Below the pieces are notes generated by a model. The model saw only the letters and a list, made by a program, of their open reading frames with translations, did no database searches and had not been told where the DNA came from. Positions 31,941-41,225 of a stretch of 47,001 nucleotides of DNA are shown piece by piece. This DNA comes from Candidatus Nitrosopumilus sp. (GTDB taxonomy: Archaea > Thermoproteota > Nitrososphaeria > Nitrososphaerales > Nitrosopumilaceae). The stretch covers positions 1-47,001 of the forward strand of contig JAONKT010000003.1 of the NCBI GenBank assembly GCA_028377625.1, read 5' to 3'. A program made the translations under genes and the position numbers. Position 1 is the first letter of the stretch, and every line of letters starts with the position of its first letter.

Positions 31941-32661
31941 ACTTTCACAGATCTCAAAAAGCAATGGTAAGGTAATACTTGCAAATGATTATGATTTCTT
32001 GGAAAAGAATTTACAAAATAAAACTATCCAAAATATTAAAAAATTAAATCCATACCTATGTGGAATAAAATTAAATTTTCATTTACTTCTTCCACTTAGT
32101 GCTAAAGAAATAATTAAAATTAATAAAACAGCACATGATTACGGATTACAAACTATAGCTGATATCAAACTAAATGATATTGGTAATACTAATCGTGTTA
32201 CAACTGAACATCTTTGGAATTTAGGATTCGATGCAGTAATTGCAAATCCTATCATGGGATTAGATAGTTTAAAGAATTTAGTAAAATCATCTCATAAAGA
32301 ACAAAAAGGTGTGATTACTTTATGCCACATGAGTGCACCTGAGGCTAAATTATCTTATGACATGGAAATTAAAATGGGTAAAAAGCAACAATTATACCAA
32401 TTATTCCTGAATTGGGCATTAACTTCAAAAGTTGATGGTATTGTAGTTGGTGCAACATTCCCAAAAATTATACAATATTGTTCTAAACAGGCAGGGCGGA
32501 ATCTAAGTATTTTTTCACCTGGTGTTGGTACTCAAGGTGGAAATGCATCAGAAGTAATTTCATCTGGTACTAATTATTTAATTGTAGGTAGAACTATTTT
32601 GAATGCTAAAGATCCTATCAGTATGGCAAAAGAATTACATTTACAAAGTATTGGAAAGTAG
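31921..32661 (+). CDS. pyrF: Orotidine 5'-phosphate decarboxylase
   Basis: About 246 residues; I start at MATFKTKL rather than the MTM two codons earlier. The catalytic network D-x-K-x-x-D is visible as IADIKLNDIGNTN, followed by DAVIANPIMGLDSLK, GVITLCHMSAPEA and the phosphate-binding end FSPGVGTQGGNASEV...YLIVGRTI. It makes UMP in pyrimidine synthesis and is of the longer archaeal/PyrF group II type. Its last 21 bases overlap the end of the convergent NUDIX gene. Confidence 0.93.
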   Translation: MATFKTKLSQISKSNGKVILANDYDFLEKNLQNKTIQNIKKLNPYLCGIKLNFHLLLPLSAKEIIKINKTAHDYGLQTIADIKLNDIGNTNRVTTEHLWNLGFDAVIANPIMGLDSLKNLVKSSHKEQKGVITLCHMSAPEAKLSYDMEIKMGKKQQLYQLFLNWALTSKVDGIVVGATFPKIIQYCSKQAGRNLSIFSPGVGTQGGNASEVISSGTNYLIVGRTILNAKDPISMAKELHLQSIGK

Positions 32662-33060
32662 TTTTTGAGCTTTTGTTAGAACTGTTTTAGCATTATCAAA
32701 TGTTGTTTTCTCCATAGCTGAATTATAATCCATCCATGTGTATCCACTATGTTCATGAGAAATTTCAATTTCTTTAGTTTTAGTTTCTGCTAAGAAAAAT
32801 ACAACTTTTTTTTGCACCAATTCCCCTTGGTGTTTAAAATTATAATTAATCCATTCTTCAAAATTTTCTACAAATATAATATCTGTAATTCCTGTCTCTT
32901 CTTTTGTTTCTCTAATTGCTGTTTCATGAGTTTTTTCTCCTTTTTCCATCTTGCCTTTTACAAAATCCCAATGACCTGATGGATAATGTAATAATAAAAA
33001 CAATTTTTTTGATTCCTCTTTTCTAAATATTACAATCCCTGCAGACGTTTCTTCAATCAT
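32641..33060 (-). CDS. NUDIX hydrolase
   Basis: A 139-residue NUDIX enzyme with a perfect box, GKMEKGEKTHETAIRETKEETGI (Gx5Ex7REUxEExGU), after FVKGKME. The EETSAGIVIFRKEE start and HWDFVKGKME resemble bis(5'-nucleosyl)-tetraphosphatase (Ap4A hydrolase) types, so a dinucleotide or similar pyrophosphate is a likely substrate. It overlaps the start-proximal gene uppS by four bases and is co-transcribed with it. Its 3' end overlaps pyrF. Confidence 0.9.
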   Translation of the reverse strand: MIEETSAGIVIFRKEESKKLFLLLHYPSGHWDFVKGKMEKGEKTHETAIRETKEETGITDIIFVENFEEWINYNFKHQGELVQKKVVFFLAETKTKEIEISHEHSGYTWMDYNSAMEKTTFDNAKTVLTKAQKLLSNTL

Positions 33061-33848
33061 TTTCCTAATCTCCTTTTCCTTACTTGAAATGTTCTAATGG
33101 CTCTCATTAAATCAATCTTCCTAAATTCTGGCCAAAAAATATCCATAAAAACTAATTCACTATAGGCACTTTGCCACATTAGGAATCCGCTTAATCTTTT
33201 TTCACCAGATGTACGCAAAATCATATCTGGTGATGATTGTGGTAAATGTGATGTATATAGGTTTGATTCAATTTCTTTTTTTGTAATTTCTTCTATTTTT
33301 AGATCTCCATCTTTAATTTTCTCTCCAATTTTTTTTACTGCATCAACTAATTCATACTGACCACCATAAGCTAATGCAATATTTAGAAAATGATTGTTAT
33401 AATTTTTTGTTACATTATCTAATCTTGTTAAAACTTCTTTAATTGATTCTGGTAGTAATTCAATTCTTCCAATTGCTTTGACTCTCATACTGCATCTATG
33501 TATTCTCGGATCATTGTATAATTTTTCTAATCTCAATCGAATCAATTCGAAAAGATCTTCTAACTCGCTATCTTTTCTCTCCAAATTTTCTGCTGATAAT
33601 GCATAAAGTGTAACAATTTTGATATCAAATTCCTCACACCAATCAAGTAAATTTTCAACTGCATCTGCCCCTTTCCAATGTCCTTTTTTATTAATCTCCA
33701 AATGTCGTTTAGCCCATCGTCTGTTTCCATCTAAAATTAATGCAATATGATTAGGAATATCTCCAGTTTTAATTTCATTTTCTAATTTTTTACCATATAT
33801 TTTGTATAACCCTGATAATTGCAAAATTATGTCTTTTATCTTACTCAT
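33057..33848 (-). CDS. uppS: Cis-prenyltransferase (undecaprenyl diphosphate synthase family)
   Basis: A 263-residue cis-prenyltransferase that extends a prenyl diphosphate to the long lipid carrier used for N-glycosylation. Present are HIALILDGNRRWAKRH (the catalytic Asp), ALSAENLERKDSEL, ALAYGGQYELVDAVKK and RTSGEKRLSGFLMWQSAYSELVF. In archaea the primer is usually geranylgeranyl diphosphate. The gene is the first of a pair with the NUDIX hydrolase. The phosphohexomutase at 19 kb may feed the same glycan pathway. Confidence 0.93.
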   Translation of the reverse strand: MSKIKDIILQLSGLYKIYGKKLENEIKTGDIPNHIALILDGNRRWAKRHLEINKKGHWKGADAVENLLDWCEEFDIKIVTLYALSAENLERKDSELEDLFELIRLRLEKLYNDPRIHRCSMRVKAIGRIELLPESIKEVLTRLDNVTKNYNNHFLNIALAYGGQYELVDAVKKIGEKIKDGDLKIEEITKKEIESNLYTSHLPQSSPDMILRTSGEKRLSGFLMWQSAYSELVFMDIFWPEFRKIDLMRAIRTFQVRKRRLGK

Positions 33849-33918
33849 TTCCCGTTGAAAATTAATGGATGTTTGCTGATATCAGTGTTTTTTAAAATTT
33901 TTTCTTAAAATTAATGAA

Positions 33919-35064
33919 TTAATCTGAAACCATTTCTTGATCTTTCTGTTTTCTATATTTTTTAAAGAGAATAGTGGCTGAGACTAAAGTTACTGCTAAT
34001 CCTCCTAATAATGGTGGAATTAATGTGAATGAACTTTCATCAAAAATCATTATGTTTGTAAATTGTGCAATAATTGGATATAATGAAATTAACACAATAA
34101 TTCTAAGAATATCACTAATTTGTCTAGGGATTCCTCCTATCCAATTACTAAGTAATGTCCCAGCAAATATTGCTCCTAATCCAATCCATAAAATTGGTAA
34201 TGAACCTCCAACAAACTGTCCTATCACCATTTGATTTGACATACTTTCAATTACTCCTCCATTTGATTCAATTATTTCTTGATCAATCATACTAATTCCT
34301 GCTGGTACTGATGATAAAATCAATAATACTCCTGTAACCATTGTGAACATTCTGATAAAACCTGTTGGTGTAGGTTTAGACCAACTTGACCATGCTCTAT
34401 CTACATCAAATGCTCTGATTAAAAATGCTCCACCCAAAATACTTACAAGTACAGCAAATATTTCTGCAGTATATCCAAAAACAGTTGCAATGCCACCAAT
34501 TAGCAAAAGAATTCCTGGAACTCCTAAAAAGAATTTTGAATATTTTGAATCATAAGCAATCATTTTTAGATATTTGCCAAAAACTGCATAAGAATACTCT
34601 ACACTTCTACTTACTTTCATTACTACTCGTTGTACTGATACTACTGGTAGAACATTTTGAATAACTGGAATCACACTTTCGTCATCTTCACCATCAGAAA
34701 CAATTACTGCTCCGTTTGCTTGAAATTTTTCTAATATCATTTTTGCTTCTTGTAGTATTTTTTCATCTGCTTGCACCCCTCTATTTTTCACACCTGTAAT
34801 GGTGGCTACTTCAACTTGGTAACCTTTACTGATTAAATCTTCATATGTTTTAATTGCCGCAAATATTGAATTAGAATCTGCATCTTCTGGATCCTCTAAT
34901 GCTAATCTTTGTGCTGCTTCTATACATGCATCTCTTCCTATTACTGGTGTACTGATTCCTGTTTTTTCTCCTACATCATCATCTCTATCTACACAAATTA
35001 CTACTAATTTGTTAGCCGTCGATTTACTGACATCTTTCTGTACTTTGCTGGATCTTTGTGACAT
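33919..35064 (-). CDS. DUF373 family membrane protein
   Basis: A 381-residue protein of the archaeal DUF373 family. The N-terminal 170 residues form a soluble domain: KLVVICVDRDDDVGEKTGISTPVIGRDACIEAAQRLALEDPEDADSN includes its DRDDDVGEKT hallmark. Then follow about six membrane segments (for example FFLGVPGILLLIGGIATVFGY, IAVLVSILGGAFLIRAF and LPILWIGLGAIFAGTLLS). Function unknown across the family. It has its own 70-base gap on both sides and is preceded on the same strand by the secreted 165-residue orphan. Confidence 0.88.
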   Translation of the reverse strand: MSQRSSKVQKDVSKSTANKLVVICVDRDDDVGEKTGISTPVIGRDACIEAAQRLALEDPEDADSNSIFAAIKTYEDLISKGYQVEVATITGVKNRGVQADEKILQEAKMILEKFQANGAVIVSDGEDDESVIPVIQNVLPVVSVQRVVMKVSRSVEYSYAVFGKYLKMIAYDSKYSKFFLGVPGILLLIGGIATVFGYTAEIFAVLVSILGGAFLIRAFDVDRAWSSWSKPTPTGFIRMFTMVTGVLLILSSVPAGISMIDQEIIESNGGVIESMSNQMVIGQFVGGSLPILWIGLGAIFAGTLLSNWIGGIPRQISDILRIIVLISLYPIIAQFTNIMIFDESSFTLIPPLLGGLAVTLVSATILFKKYRKQKDQEMVSD

Positions 35065-35135
35065 CTGATTTTATTATACATAATTGGTTTTTAATCATTT
35101 CCAACAATTCTCATTAGTATACTTGGGTTTTGAGC

Positions 35136-35633
35136 CTATGGTCTTAATTCATTTGATTTTTTAACATATTCTGTTGATTCTGCTTTAATGGATTCTATTT
35201 TGTCAATTGTTTGTTGAATCTCTATACCTTGATTCCCATTTTCAATTTGATTTGCTAAGACTTTAGTTTCTAAAATATACTCATTAAATTTTTTCATTCC
35301 ATTCATGTAGCTAATATAACTCTCTTGCCATTGTTCTGAAGGTTTTGAAGTGATGAATTCGCTAATCTGTGTAGTCACTTGTGATGATGTTATTTCCGTT
35401 ATTGCAATGTAATCCATTGGAGATATTTTTCCGTCACGCAGGTTCTGATATTCTATGTCTATTGATTCTTGTAAAACTTCATGGATATTTTTTGCTCCAT
35501 TAAGATATCCTTCATAGTCTGTTACTATGAATGTTGTATCATTTTCTTGCGGTATTACCCATAACAGAAAACTCGCACCTGTAATTGCTGCTAAAATTAC
35601 AGCTGTGATTATAATTCCTTTTTTTGATGCCAT
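35136..35633 (-). CDS. Membrane-anchored extracytoplasmic hypothetical protein, 165 aa
   Basis: MASKKGIIITAVILAAITGASFLLWVI is a clear signal-anchor at residues 6-27, after which the chain is soluble and largely helical, with heptad-like patterns (ENGNQGIEIQQTIDKIESIKAEST). It probably sits on the outside face of the membrane. No cysteines and no domain that I recognise. It is the first gene downstream of a 250-base AT-rich gap on the minus strand. Confidence 0.72.
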   Translation of the reverse strand: MASKKGIIITAVILAAITGASFLLWVIPQENDTTFIVTDYEGYLNGAKNIHEVLQESIDIEYQNLRDGKISPMDYIAITEITSSQVTTQISEFITSKPSEQWQESYISYMNGMKKFNEYILETKVLANQIENGNQGIEIQQTIDKIESIKAESTEYVKKSNELRP

Positions 35634-35884
35634 TTTCTATTTTTACCATTAAGTAGTTTATATTTGATAATTTTTTTAAAAAAAGCAATTTTCTTACGAA
35701 TATTTAAAAAAATATCTATTTTTATTATTTTAAACTCCTTTTTTAAAAAAAAATACTTGTTTTTATGAAATTTATTGTATTTTTACTTTTTTTAGTGCCT
35801 AAAAAAAACTACATACATCCAGTTTATAGTGAAATAATTTTCACAGCCTCTTACTAAATACCCCCAATCGTGTTTAATTTTATA
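35634..35884. other. AT-rich divergent intergenic region
   Basis: No ORF of note. It is dominated by A and T runs (for example TTTTTTTAAAAAAA and TTTTTTAAAAAAAAA) and holds promoters for the divergent genes on either side. One perfect 16-base inverted repeat, GTGAAA-TAAT-TTTCAC (35829-35844), lies about 40-55 bases before the zinc-ribbon gene, where an operator could sit. Confidence 0.6.
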
Positions 35885-36037
35885 ATGGTTCAAGCATATT
35901 GTGTAAAATGTAGGGCAAAAAGGGATATCAAAGATCCTAAAGAAGTCAAACTAAAGAATGGACGTCCAGCAGTAAAAGGAACATGTCCAACTTGTGGAAC
36001 TAATGTATTCCGTATTGGCGCAATGCCAAAAGAATAA
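35885..36037 (+). CDS. Small zinc-ribbon protein (DUF5679-like), 50 aa
   Basis: Below the ORF-track cut-off. ATG at 35885 reads MVQAYCVKCRAKRDIKDPKE, then a basic linker NGRPAVKGTCPTCGTNVFRIG and stop after 50 residues. Two CxxC knuckles 25 residues apart give one zinc site. Tiny zinc ribbons of this exact shape precede aIF2-beta and topoisomerase genes in other archaea of this phylum, and codon use is rich in C and G third bases, as in well-expressed genes. It should bind RNA or a protein partner. Confidence 0.85.
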   Translation: MVQAYCVKCRAKRDIKDPKEVKLKNGRPAVKGTCPTCGTNVFRIGAMPKE

Positions 36038-36105
36038 TTAGAAATTATTCCACACGATTCCACTTTTTCAAAAACAATATAGGGAATACTCTACACATTT
36101 TTTAT

Positions 36106-36528
36106 ATGACTAAGTCTGATTATGAAAATTTGCTTAAGCGTATTGAAGATAAATTAGGTAATTCTAACTCAGAGTCTTCAGCTAGATTTGAACTTCCAAT
36201 TGTAGATGTAATGTGGGAAGGACAAAAAACATTTTTACGAAATTTCTCAGAATTTCCTAAAGTCTTAAGAAGAGATCCAGAAAAAGTCCTTCAATACCTT
36301 TCAAAAGAATTCGCTGTACCTGCTGAGAGACTTGGTGATAAAGCAATGTTTGTTGGTCGTCGAGCTCCTGATGACTTTACTAGATTATTTCAAATTTATG
36401 TTAAAGACTATGTTGAATGTCCAACATGTAAAAGTCCTGATTCAAAAATTTTAAAAGAAAATCGTATTTCATTTTTAATTTGTGAAGCATGTGGTGCAAA
36501 ATCTACTTTGAAAGGTAAATATGCGTAA
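36106..36528 (+). CDS. Translation initiation factor aIF2 subunit beta
   Basis: A 140-residue protein: an N-terminal alpha-beta domain (KTFLRNFSEFPKVLRRDPEKVLQYLSKEFAVP) and the C-terminal zinc ribbon YVECPTCKSPDSKILKENR with FLICEACGAKS (two CxxC). It is the beta subunit of the heterotrimer that brings initiator tRNA to the small subunit. Length fits the archaeal family. The stop and the start of the next gene overlap as TAATG. A TATA-like TTTTTTATATG leads it. Confidence 0.95.
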   Translation: MTKSDYENLLKRIEDKLGNSNSESSARFELPIVDVMWEGQKTFLRNFSEFPKVLRRDPEKVLQYLSKEFAVPAERLGDKAMFVGRRAPDDFTRLFQIYVKDYVECPTCKSPDSKILKENRISFLICEACGAKSTLKGKYA

Positions 36529-36824
36529 TGCAATTTTCAGTAAAAATTTCTGATTACCAAAAAAACACAATGGTCAATATGTCTGATGCTGAATTAATTG
36601 GAAAAGACATTATTGATGGTGAGTTAAAAATCCACATTAGTGAAAGTTACTATGGTACACAATTAGTAGACAAAGATCAAGCTACTTCTTTTTTAAAATC
36701 TGCTTCTATCCTGAATCTAGTTGGTAAAGACACAATATCTTTGGCTATAGAACTTGGTATTGGTTCTGAATCTGGTGTTAAAATTATTTCTGATATTCCA
36801 TTTTTAATTATTTTTAATACTTAA
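36528..36824 (+). CDS. DUF424 family protein
   Basis: A 98-residue archaeal DUF424 protein. KISDYQKNTMVNMSDAELIGK is the usual opening, ESYYGTQLVDKDQATSFL and the end SGVKIISDIPFLIIFNT are family hallmarks. It begins within the stop of aIF2-beta (TAATG), the same order as in many archaea, so a translation-related role is likely but not established. No cysteines. Confidence 0.87.
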   Translation: MQFSVKISDYQKNTMVNMSDAELIGKDIIDGELKIHISESYYGTQLVDKDQATSFLKSASILNLVGKDTISLAIELGIGSESGVKIISDIPFLIIFNT

Positions 36825-36905
36825 CATGAATTTTTATTCTGATACTTATTGTAATGTTTTAATTAAAAAGCAATCTCTTTTATCTAGTGCGGAAAATAAT
36901 AACTA

Positions 36906-37691
36906 TTGACTGATACTATTAGTAGAAAACTTGAATCTAAAATTGATAGTAAATTAATTTCAAAATCTAAAAGAAGAGAGCTTGATGATGGATTTAAAAA
37001 AGGAAAAGTTGTCAATGAAGTTTTAGATAAACCTACAGTTATGACATTGTACAAAATGATTACAGATCATGTTATTGCTTATGTTAATGGTTCTATAAGT
37101 GCTGGAAAAGAATCTGTTGTTTTTTGGGGCGTTGCTGATGATGATACTAATGTTGCTTTGAAAATTTATTTGGTTAGTACTTCTAATTTTAAAAAACGTG
37201 AACCATATCTTACTGGCGATCCTAGATTTCGTCATGTCAAAAAAGGTACCAAAAATTTAGTCTATTTATGGGCAAAAAAAGAATATCGTAATCTAACTCA
37301 ATGTTATGAGGCTGGAATTCCTGTACCTAGACCTCTGTATGTTACAAATAATGTATTAGCTATGGATTTTGTGGGTGTTGATGGCGCACCTTGTAGGGCT
37401 TTACTAACCTCAAATGTTGAACAAAATGACTATGAACAAGCAATATCTCTAATTAAGGATCTATATCATAAAGCAAAGTTAGTTCATGGTGATTTTTCAG
37501 AATATAATATTTTTAAAACTGATGATGGTTTAGTTGTGTTTGATTTGGGTTCTGCAGTTGATCTTAGACATCCGAATTCTAAAGAATTTCTTAAAAGAGA
37601 CATTAATAACATTATAAGATTCTTTAAGAAAAAAGGAATGAATGTTGAGGATCCTGTTCATGTATTTGAGGAAATTGTAAATGAGCTTTGA
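36906..37691 (+). CDS. RIO1-type serine protein kinase
   Basis: A 261-residue RIO kinase: AYVNGSISAGKESVVFWG (the flexible STGKEA-type loop), VALKIYLVSTSNFKKREPYLTGDPRF, LVHGDFSEYNIF (catalytic Asp and Asn) and VVFDLGSAVDL (metal Asp). RIO1 releases pre-40S factors in late ribosome maturation; archaeal RIO1 does similarly. The start is TTG at 36906. The 3' end overlaps the KH gene by 11 bases, in the order RIO1-KH seen widely in archaea. Confidence 0.95.
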   Translation: MTDTISRKLESKIDSKLISKSKRRELDDGFKKGKVVNEVLDKPTVMTLYKMITDHVIAYVNGSISAGKESVVFWGVADDDTNVALKIYLVSTSNFKKREPYLTGDPRFRHVKKGTKNLVYLWAKKEYRNLTQCYEAGIPVPRPLYVTNNVLAMDFVGVDGAPCRALLTSNVEQNDYEQAISLIKDLYHKAKLVHGDFSEYNIFKTDDGLVVFDLGSAVDLRHPNSKEFLKRDINNIIRFFKKKGMNVEDPVHVFEEIVNEL

Positions 37692-38253
37692 AAAATTAAT
37701 TCGTATACCTAATGATCGAATAGGTGCTTTGATTGGAAAATCTGGTAATGTTAAATCTTCAATTGAAAAATCTTGTTACGTCTCAATTGATATTGACGGT
37801 GATAACGGTGAAGTTTTTATAAAATCTGTTGGCGATGTTGAAAAAATGAAACCATTCAAAGCAATGGAAATTGTTAGTGCAATTGGACGTGGGTTTTCTC
37901 CTGAAAATGCAATGACTTTGTTAGAAGGTGAAAATACATTACATGTAATAGATCTTCGAGAATTTGCTGGAAAATCTAATGCAAATGTTGAAAGGATAAA
38001 AGGGAGGATCATTGGAGAAGGTGGTAGAGCAAGAAAAAATATGGAAAATCTTACCAGTACACACATTTCAGTTTATGGAAGAACCGTTTCAATTATTGGT
38101 GATGCAAGTAAATTACGATTAGTAGTTGATGCTATCTCTTCTATTTCAAGTGGTGGAATGCATGGTGCTGTTTATGATAAATTAGAAGCTGCAAACAGAA
38201 GAACAAAACAAGAAAAAATGCAATTGTGGGAAGATCAAGATGTCTTCTATTAA
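37681..38253 (+). CDS. KH domain protein (Dim2/Pno1/Krr1-like)
   Basis: A 190-residue protein of two KH domains: IRIPNDRIGALIGKSGNVKSSI (first GxxG loop IGKSG) and RIKGRIIGEGGRARKNMENL (second, GEGG). It is the archaeal counterpart of Dim2/Pno1, which acts near the 3' end of 16S rRNA in small-subunit assembly. The gene overlaps RIO1 by 11 bases and top6B by 14, so the cluster must be translated as one unit. Confidence 0.93.
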   Translation: MSFEKLIRIPNDRIGALIGKSGNVKSSIEKSCYVSIDIDGDNGEVFIKSVGDVEKMKPFKAMEIVSAIGRGFSPENAMTLLEGENTLHVIDLREFAGKSNANVERIKGRIIGEGGRARKNMENLTSTHISVYGRTVSIIGDASKLRLVVDAISSISSGGMHGAVYDKLEAANRRTKQEKMQLWEDQDVFY

Positions 38254-40114
38254 GGAAAAATTTAATCAAATATCTCCTAGTGAGTTTTTTTATAGTAATC
38301 GTGATTTAGCTGGATTTAGTAATCCTACACGTTCATTATACACTGCAGTTCGCGAATTTGTTGAAAATGCATTGGATGCATGTGATCAAAAAGGGATTCT
38401 TCCAGATGTTCATCTTACAATAAAGGCTGTTGACCCTGATAAACCTGATCCTAAGCCCTATATCTTGACTGTAAAAGACAATGGTCCTGGAATTGATGCA
38501 GAACATATTCCCCTTGCATTTGGAACTGTACTTTATGGTTCTAAATTTGGACTCAAACAAGCTAGAGGGATGTTTGGATTGGGTGCAACTATGGCAATTT
38601 TGTATGGACAAATTACAACAAACAAACCCGTAACTGTAAAAAGTTCTTCTGACGCAAAAATTCAAAATCAATTTGAAATATTATTGGATATTCAAAAAAA
38701 TAAACCTGTAATTGTAAAGCACACTACTAAAGAAGTCACAAAAAAAGGATTGAGTGTAAGTATTTGTTTAGAAGGTGATTATTCAAAAGCTGGAAATAAA
38801 ATCCGTGATTATGTTTATGAAACTTCTTTAATTACTCCTTATGCATCAATAACTTTTGATGATCCTAAGGGGCAAAAATTTAGTCATCCAAGATTTGTAA
38901 AAGATATTCCTCCACCTCCAACTATTATTCGTCCACATCCGCATGGAATTGATGTTGAACGTATACGAAGAATGATTGTTGAATCTCAATTTGAAATTCC
39001 AACAATTGATGATGCAATGATTGAAAAAGTTAGAAAAGATTTGGGTCTATCTGTGAAGAAACTAAGCTTTACATCTATTATGGAAAAAGCAAAGAAAAAA
39101 TGGAAAACGCTTCCACGTCAAGTTCGAGTTGTTATTGCTTTGATGTCTTTTTTAAAAATGGATTTTGAAAAATTAAACAAAATTAGAATTGAAGATATTG
39201 ATATGCCAAACAAAAAATTATTTTATTGGGACTTTGGTGATTCTCAATCAAAATCAGTTGACATGGATCCTGAAAGTCAATATTACAAACAATTGACAAA
39301 CACTGTTCAAGGTGAACCTCTTACTACATTTTTAACAAAGAGATTTCAACGTGTAGGTCCTACAACTGCTCTTAAATTTGCATCATTTGCTAAATTGAAG
39401 CCTGAGAAAAGAATGGGAACTCTAACCAACCAAGAACTTGTCAATCTGAGTGACGCACTTCAAAAGTTTGATGATTTTATGGCTCCTGATTCAAGTTGTT
39501 TGGCCCCTCTAGGCGCTGAACCATTAGAAAAAGGAATTAAAAAATTCTTTAATCCTGATTTTGTTGCTGTAGTTCAACGCCCAGCCTCTGCATATTCTGG
39601 ATTTCCTTTCATTATTGAGATGGGTATTGCTTATGGTGGTGATATCAAAACAGGTGGACCTCATGTATATCGATATGCAAACAGAATTCCATTGCTTTAT
39701 GATGAAGGAAGTGATGTTGTGATTAAAGTAGTGAATGATACTGATTGGGGAAGATACAAAGTAAAAGGTGAGCCTCCTTTCATTATTGTTTCCCATATTT
39801 GCTCAACTAGAATTCCATACAAAACTGCTGGTAAAGAAAATGTTGCAGATAGACAAGAAATAGAAAGAGAATTAAGATTGGCATTGCAATTTTTGTCTAG
39901 AAAGCTTTCTTCTTTCATGTCTAAACGAGGTCAAGCTGAAATGGCAAAAAAGAGAGCTAATCTTTATGCAAAATATATTCCAATGATTGCAGAGTTTTGT
40001 ACTGAATTATCTGGAAAGAAGAAAGAACCTAATTATAAGAAAATGTTAGAAACTGAAATAGCATCTGAAACTAAAAAAGCAGTAAAGGAGGAAAATGAAA
40101 TTGGCAACAACTAA
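38240..40114 (+). CDS. top6B: DNA topoisomerase VI subunit B
   Basis: A 624-residue type IIB topoisomerase subunit. The Bergerat ATP fold shows as EFVENALDACDQKG, VKDNGPGIDAEHIP and GMFGLGATMAILYG; then the helix-two-turn-helix and transducer domains with QRVGPTTALKFASF and the switch-lysine region near FIIEMGIAYGGD. The C-terminus is highly charged (KKAVKEENEIGNN). It works with subunit A to pass one DNA duplex through another and remove supercoils. It overlaps top6A by 20 bases. Confidence 0.96.
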   Translation: MSSIKEKFNQISPSEFFYSNRDLAGFSNPTRSLYTAVREFVENALDACDQKGILPDVHLTIKAVDPDKPDPKPYILTVKDNGPGIDAEHIPLAFGTVLYGSKFGLKQARGMFGLGATMAILYGQITTNKPVTVKSSSDAKIQNQFEILLDIQKNKPVIVKHTTKEVTKKGLSVSICLEGDYSKAGNKIRDYVYETSLITPYASITFDDPKGQKFSHPRFVKDIPPPPTIIRPHPHGIDVERIRRMIVESQFEIPTIDDAMIEKVRKDLGLSVKKLSFTSIMEKAKKKWKTLPRQVRVVIALMSFLKMDFEKLNKIRIEDIDMPNKKLFYWDFGDSQSKSVDMDPESQYYKQLTNTVQGEPLTTFLTKRFQRVGPTTALKFASFAKLKPEKRMGTLTNQELVNLSDALQKFDDFMAPDSSCLAPLGAEPLEKGIKKFFNPDFVAVVQRPASAYSGFPFIIEMGIAYGGDIKTGGPHVYRYANRIPLLYDEGSDVVIKVVNDTDWGRYKVKGEPPFIIVSHICSTRIPYKTAGKENVADRQEIERELRLALQFLSRKLSSFMSKRGQAEMAKKRANLYAKYIPMIAEFCTELSGKKKEPNYKKMLETEIASETKKAVKEENEIGNN

Positions 40115-41225
40115 AAAACAAAAAGAAAGTAAAATTAAAGCTCGAAGTAAAAAAGCTGATGATAAACAAAAGACTATTCTTGAAATGCTCAAAAGTCATG
40201 GTGCAAAAATTTATGATGATTTAGATAATGGTCAATTCCCAAAATTCTCTATTCCTAGTAGATCTGTAAGTAATATTGTTTATGATAAAAAACTTCGACA
40301 ATATATTTTGGGTAATAATGCTGCTCTGAGAAGTTCTAGAAATTCTGCACAATTAAGATCATTTACACAGTTAATGTGGCTAGCATTTTTTGCAAATAGA
40401 TTAACTAATGAGAGAAAATCATCTACTTTGAGAGATGTTTATTATTCTTCACAGGCTTTTGCTGTTGAATTTGAGGACCAATCTGAATCTGATAATATCA
40501 TTGTTGATTTAGAAGCTGTCACTTCTAGAGCTAGAGAAGATTTTCATATTTTCCCTGAGGAACGAAGTTCTATTTTTGGCGATTTGAATATTGAATATAC
40601 TATTCCTGGATATGAGGGAAAAACTATGAATTTGGCTAATCATCCTGATGGTTATTCTATAGGTCCTAGTTTAACCACTGCTGAATTAGTTGATACAAGT
40701 GCTGAAATTGTAATTGCTATTGAGAAAGGTGGTCTTTTTACAAGATTTGTCGAAGAACAAGTTGATAAAAAATTTAAATCGATTATTATTAACACTGGAG
40801 GACAAGCACCACGTTCAACTAGAACTTTATTAAAAAGACTTCATGATGAAATGAAATTACCTGTTATTTGTTTAACAGATGGTGATGTGTATGGAGAACA
40901 TATTGCAATGGTAATAAAATCTGGTTCAGCAAATGCTGCACATCTTAGAGAATTAACAGTCCCTGATGCAAAATGGGTTGGAGTTTGGGCTACTGATATA
41001 GAGAAATACAAATTACCTACAATTCCCATGACAGAATCTGACATTAAGCGATGCTATGATTTACAAAAAGATCCTAGATATCAAGATGGTATTTGGAAAA
41101 AAGAACTTGATGTATTTTTAAGATTAAAAAGAAAAGCAGAACTTGAGGCTTTTTCAAAATATGGTCTCACAAATATTACTGATAAGTATTTACCACAAAA
41201 ATTAGAATTAGCAAAAAGTCTTTAG
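40095..41225 (+). CDS. top6A: DNA topoisomerase VI subunit A
   Basis: A 376-residue Spo11-like subunit that cuts and rejoins DNA. The catalytic tyrosine lies in TLRDVYYSSQAF; the Toprim metal site is LTDGDVYGEHIAM (DxD) and IAIEKGGLFTRFVEE supplies the acidic Glu. The N-terminal 30 residues are very basic. It closes the seven-gene cluster zinc ribbon, aIF2-beta, DUF424, RIO1, KH, Top6B, Top6A; the stop directly touches the stop of the Hsp20-like gene on the other strand. Confidence 0.96.
   Translation: MKLATTKKQKESKIKARSKKADDKQKTILEMLKSHGAKIYDDLDNGQFPKFSIPSRSVSNIVYDKKLRQYILGNNAALRSSRNSAQLRSFTQLMWLAFFANRLTNERKSSTLRDVYYSSQAFAVEFEDQSESDNIIVDLEAVTSRAREDFHIFPEERSSIFGDLNIEYTIPGYEGKTMNLANHPDGYSIGPSLTTAELVDTSAEIVIAIEKGGLFTRFVEEQVDKKFKSIIINTGGQAPRSTRTLLKRLHDEMKLPVICLTDGDVYGEHIAMVIKSGSANAAHLRELTVPDAKWVGVWATDIEKYKLPTIPMTESDIKRCYDLQKDPRYQDGIWKKELDVFLRLKRKAELEAFSKYGLTNITDKYLPQKLELAKSL

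Noticed and set aside
38336-38671. Minus-strand ORF of 111 aa within top6B
   Set aside because: Shadow frame; Cys/Ser-rich random composition, and the gene on the other strand is certain.
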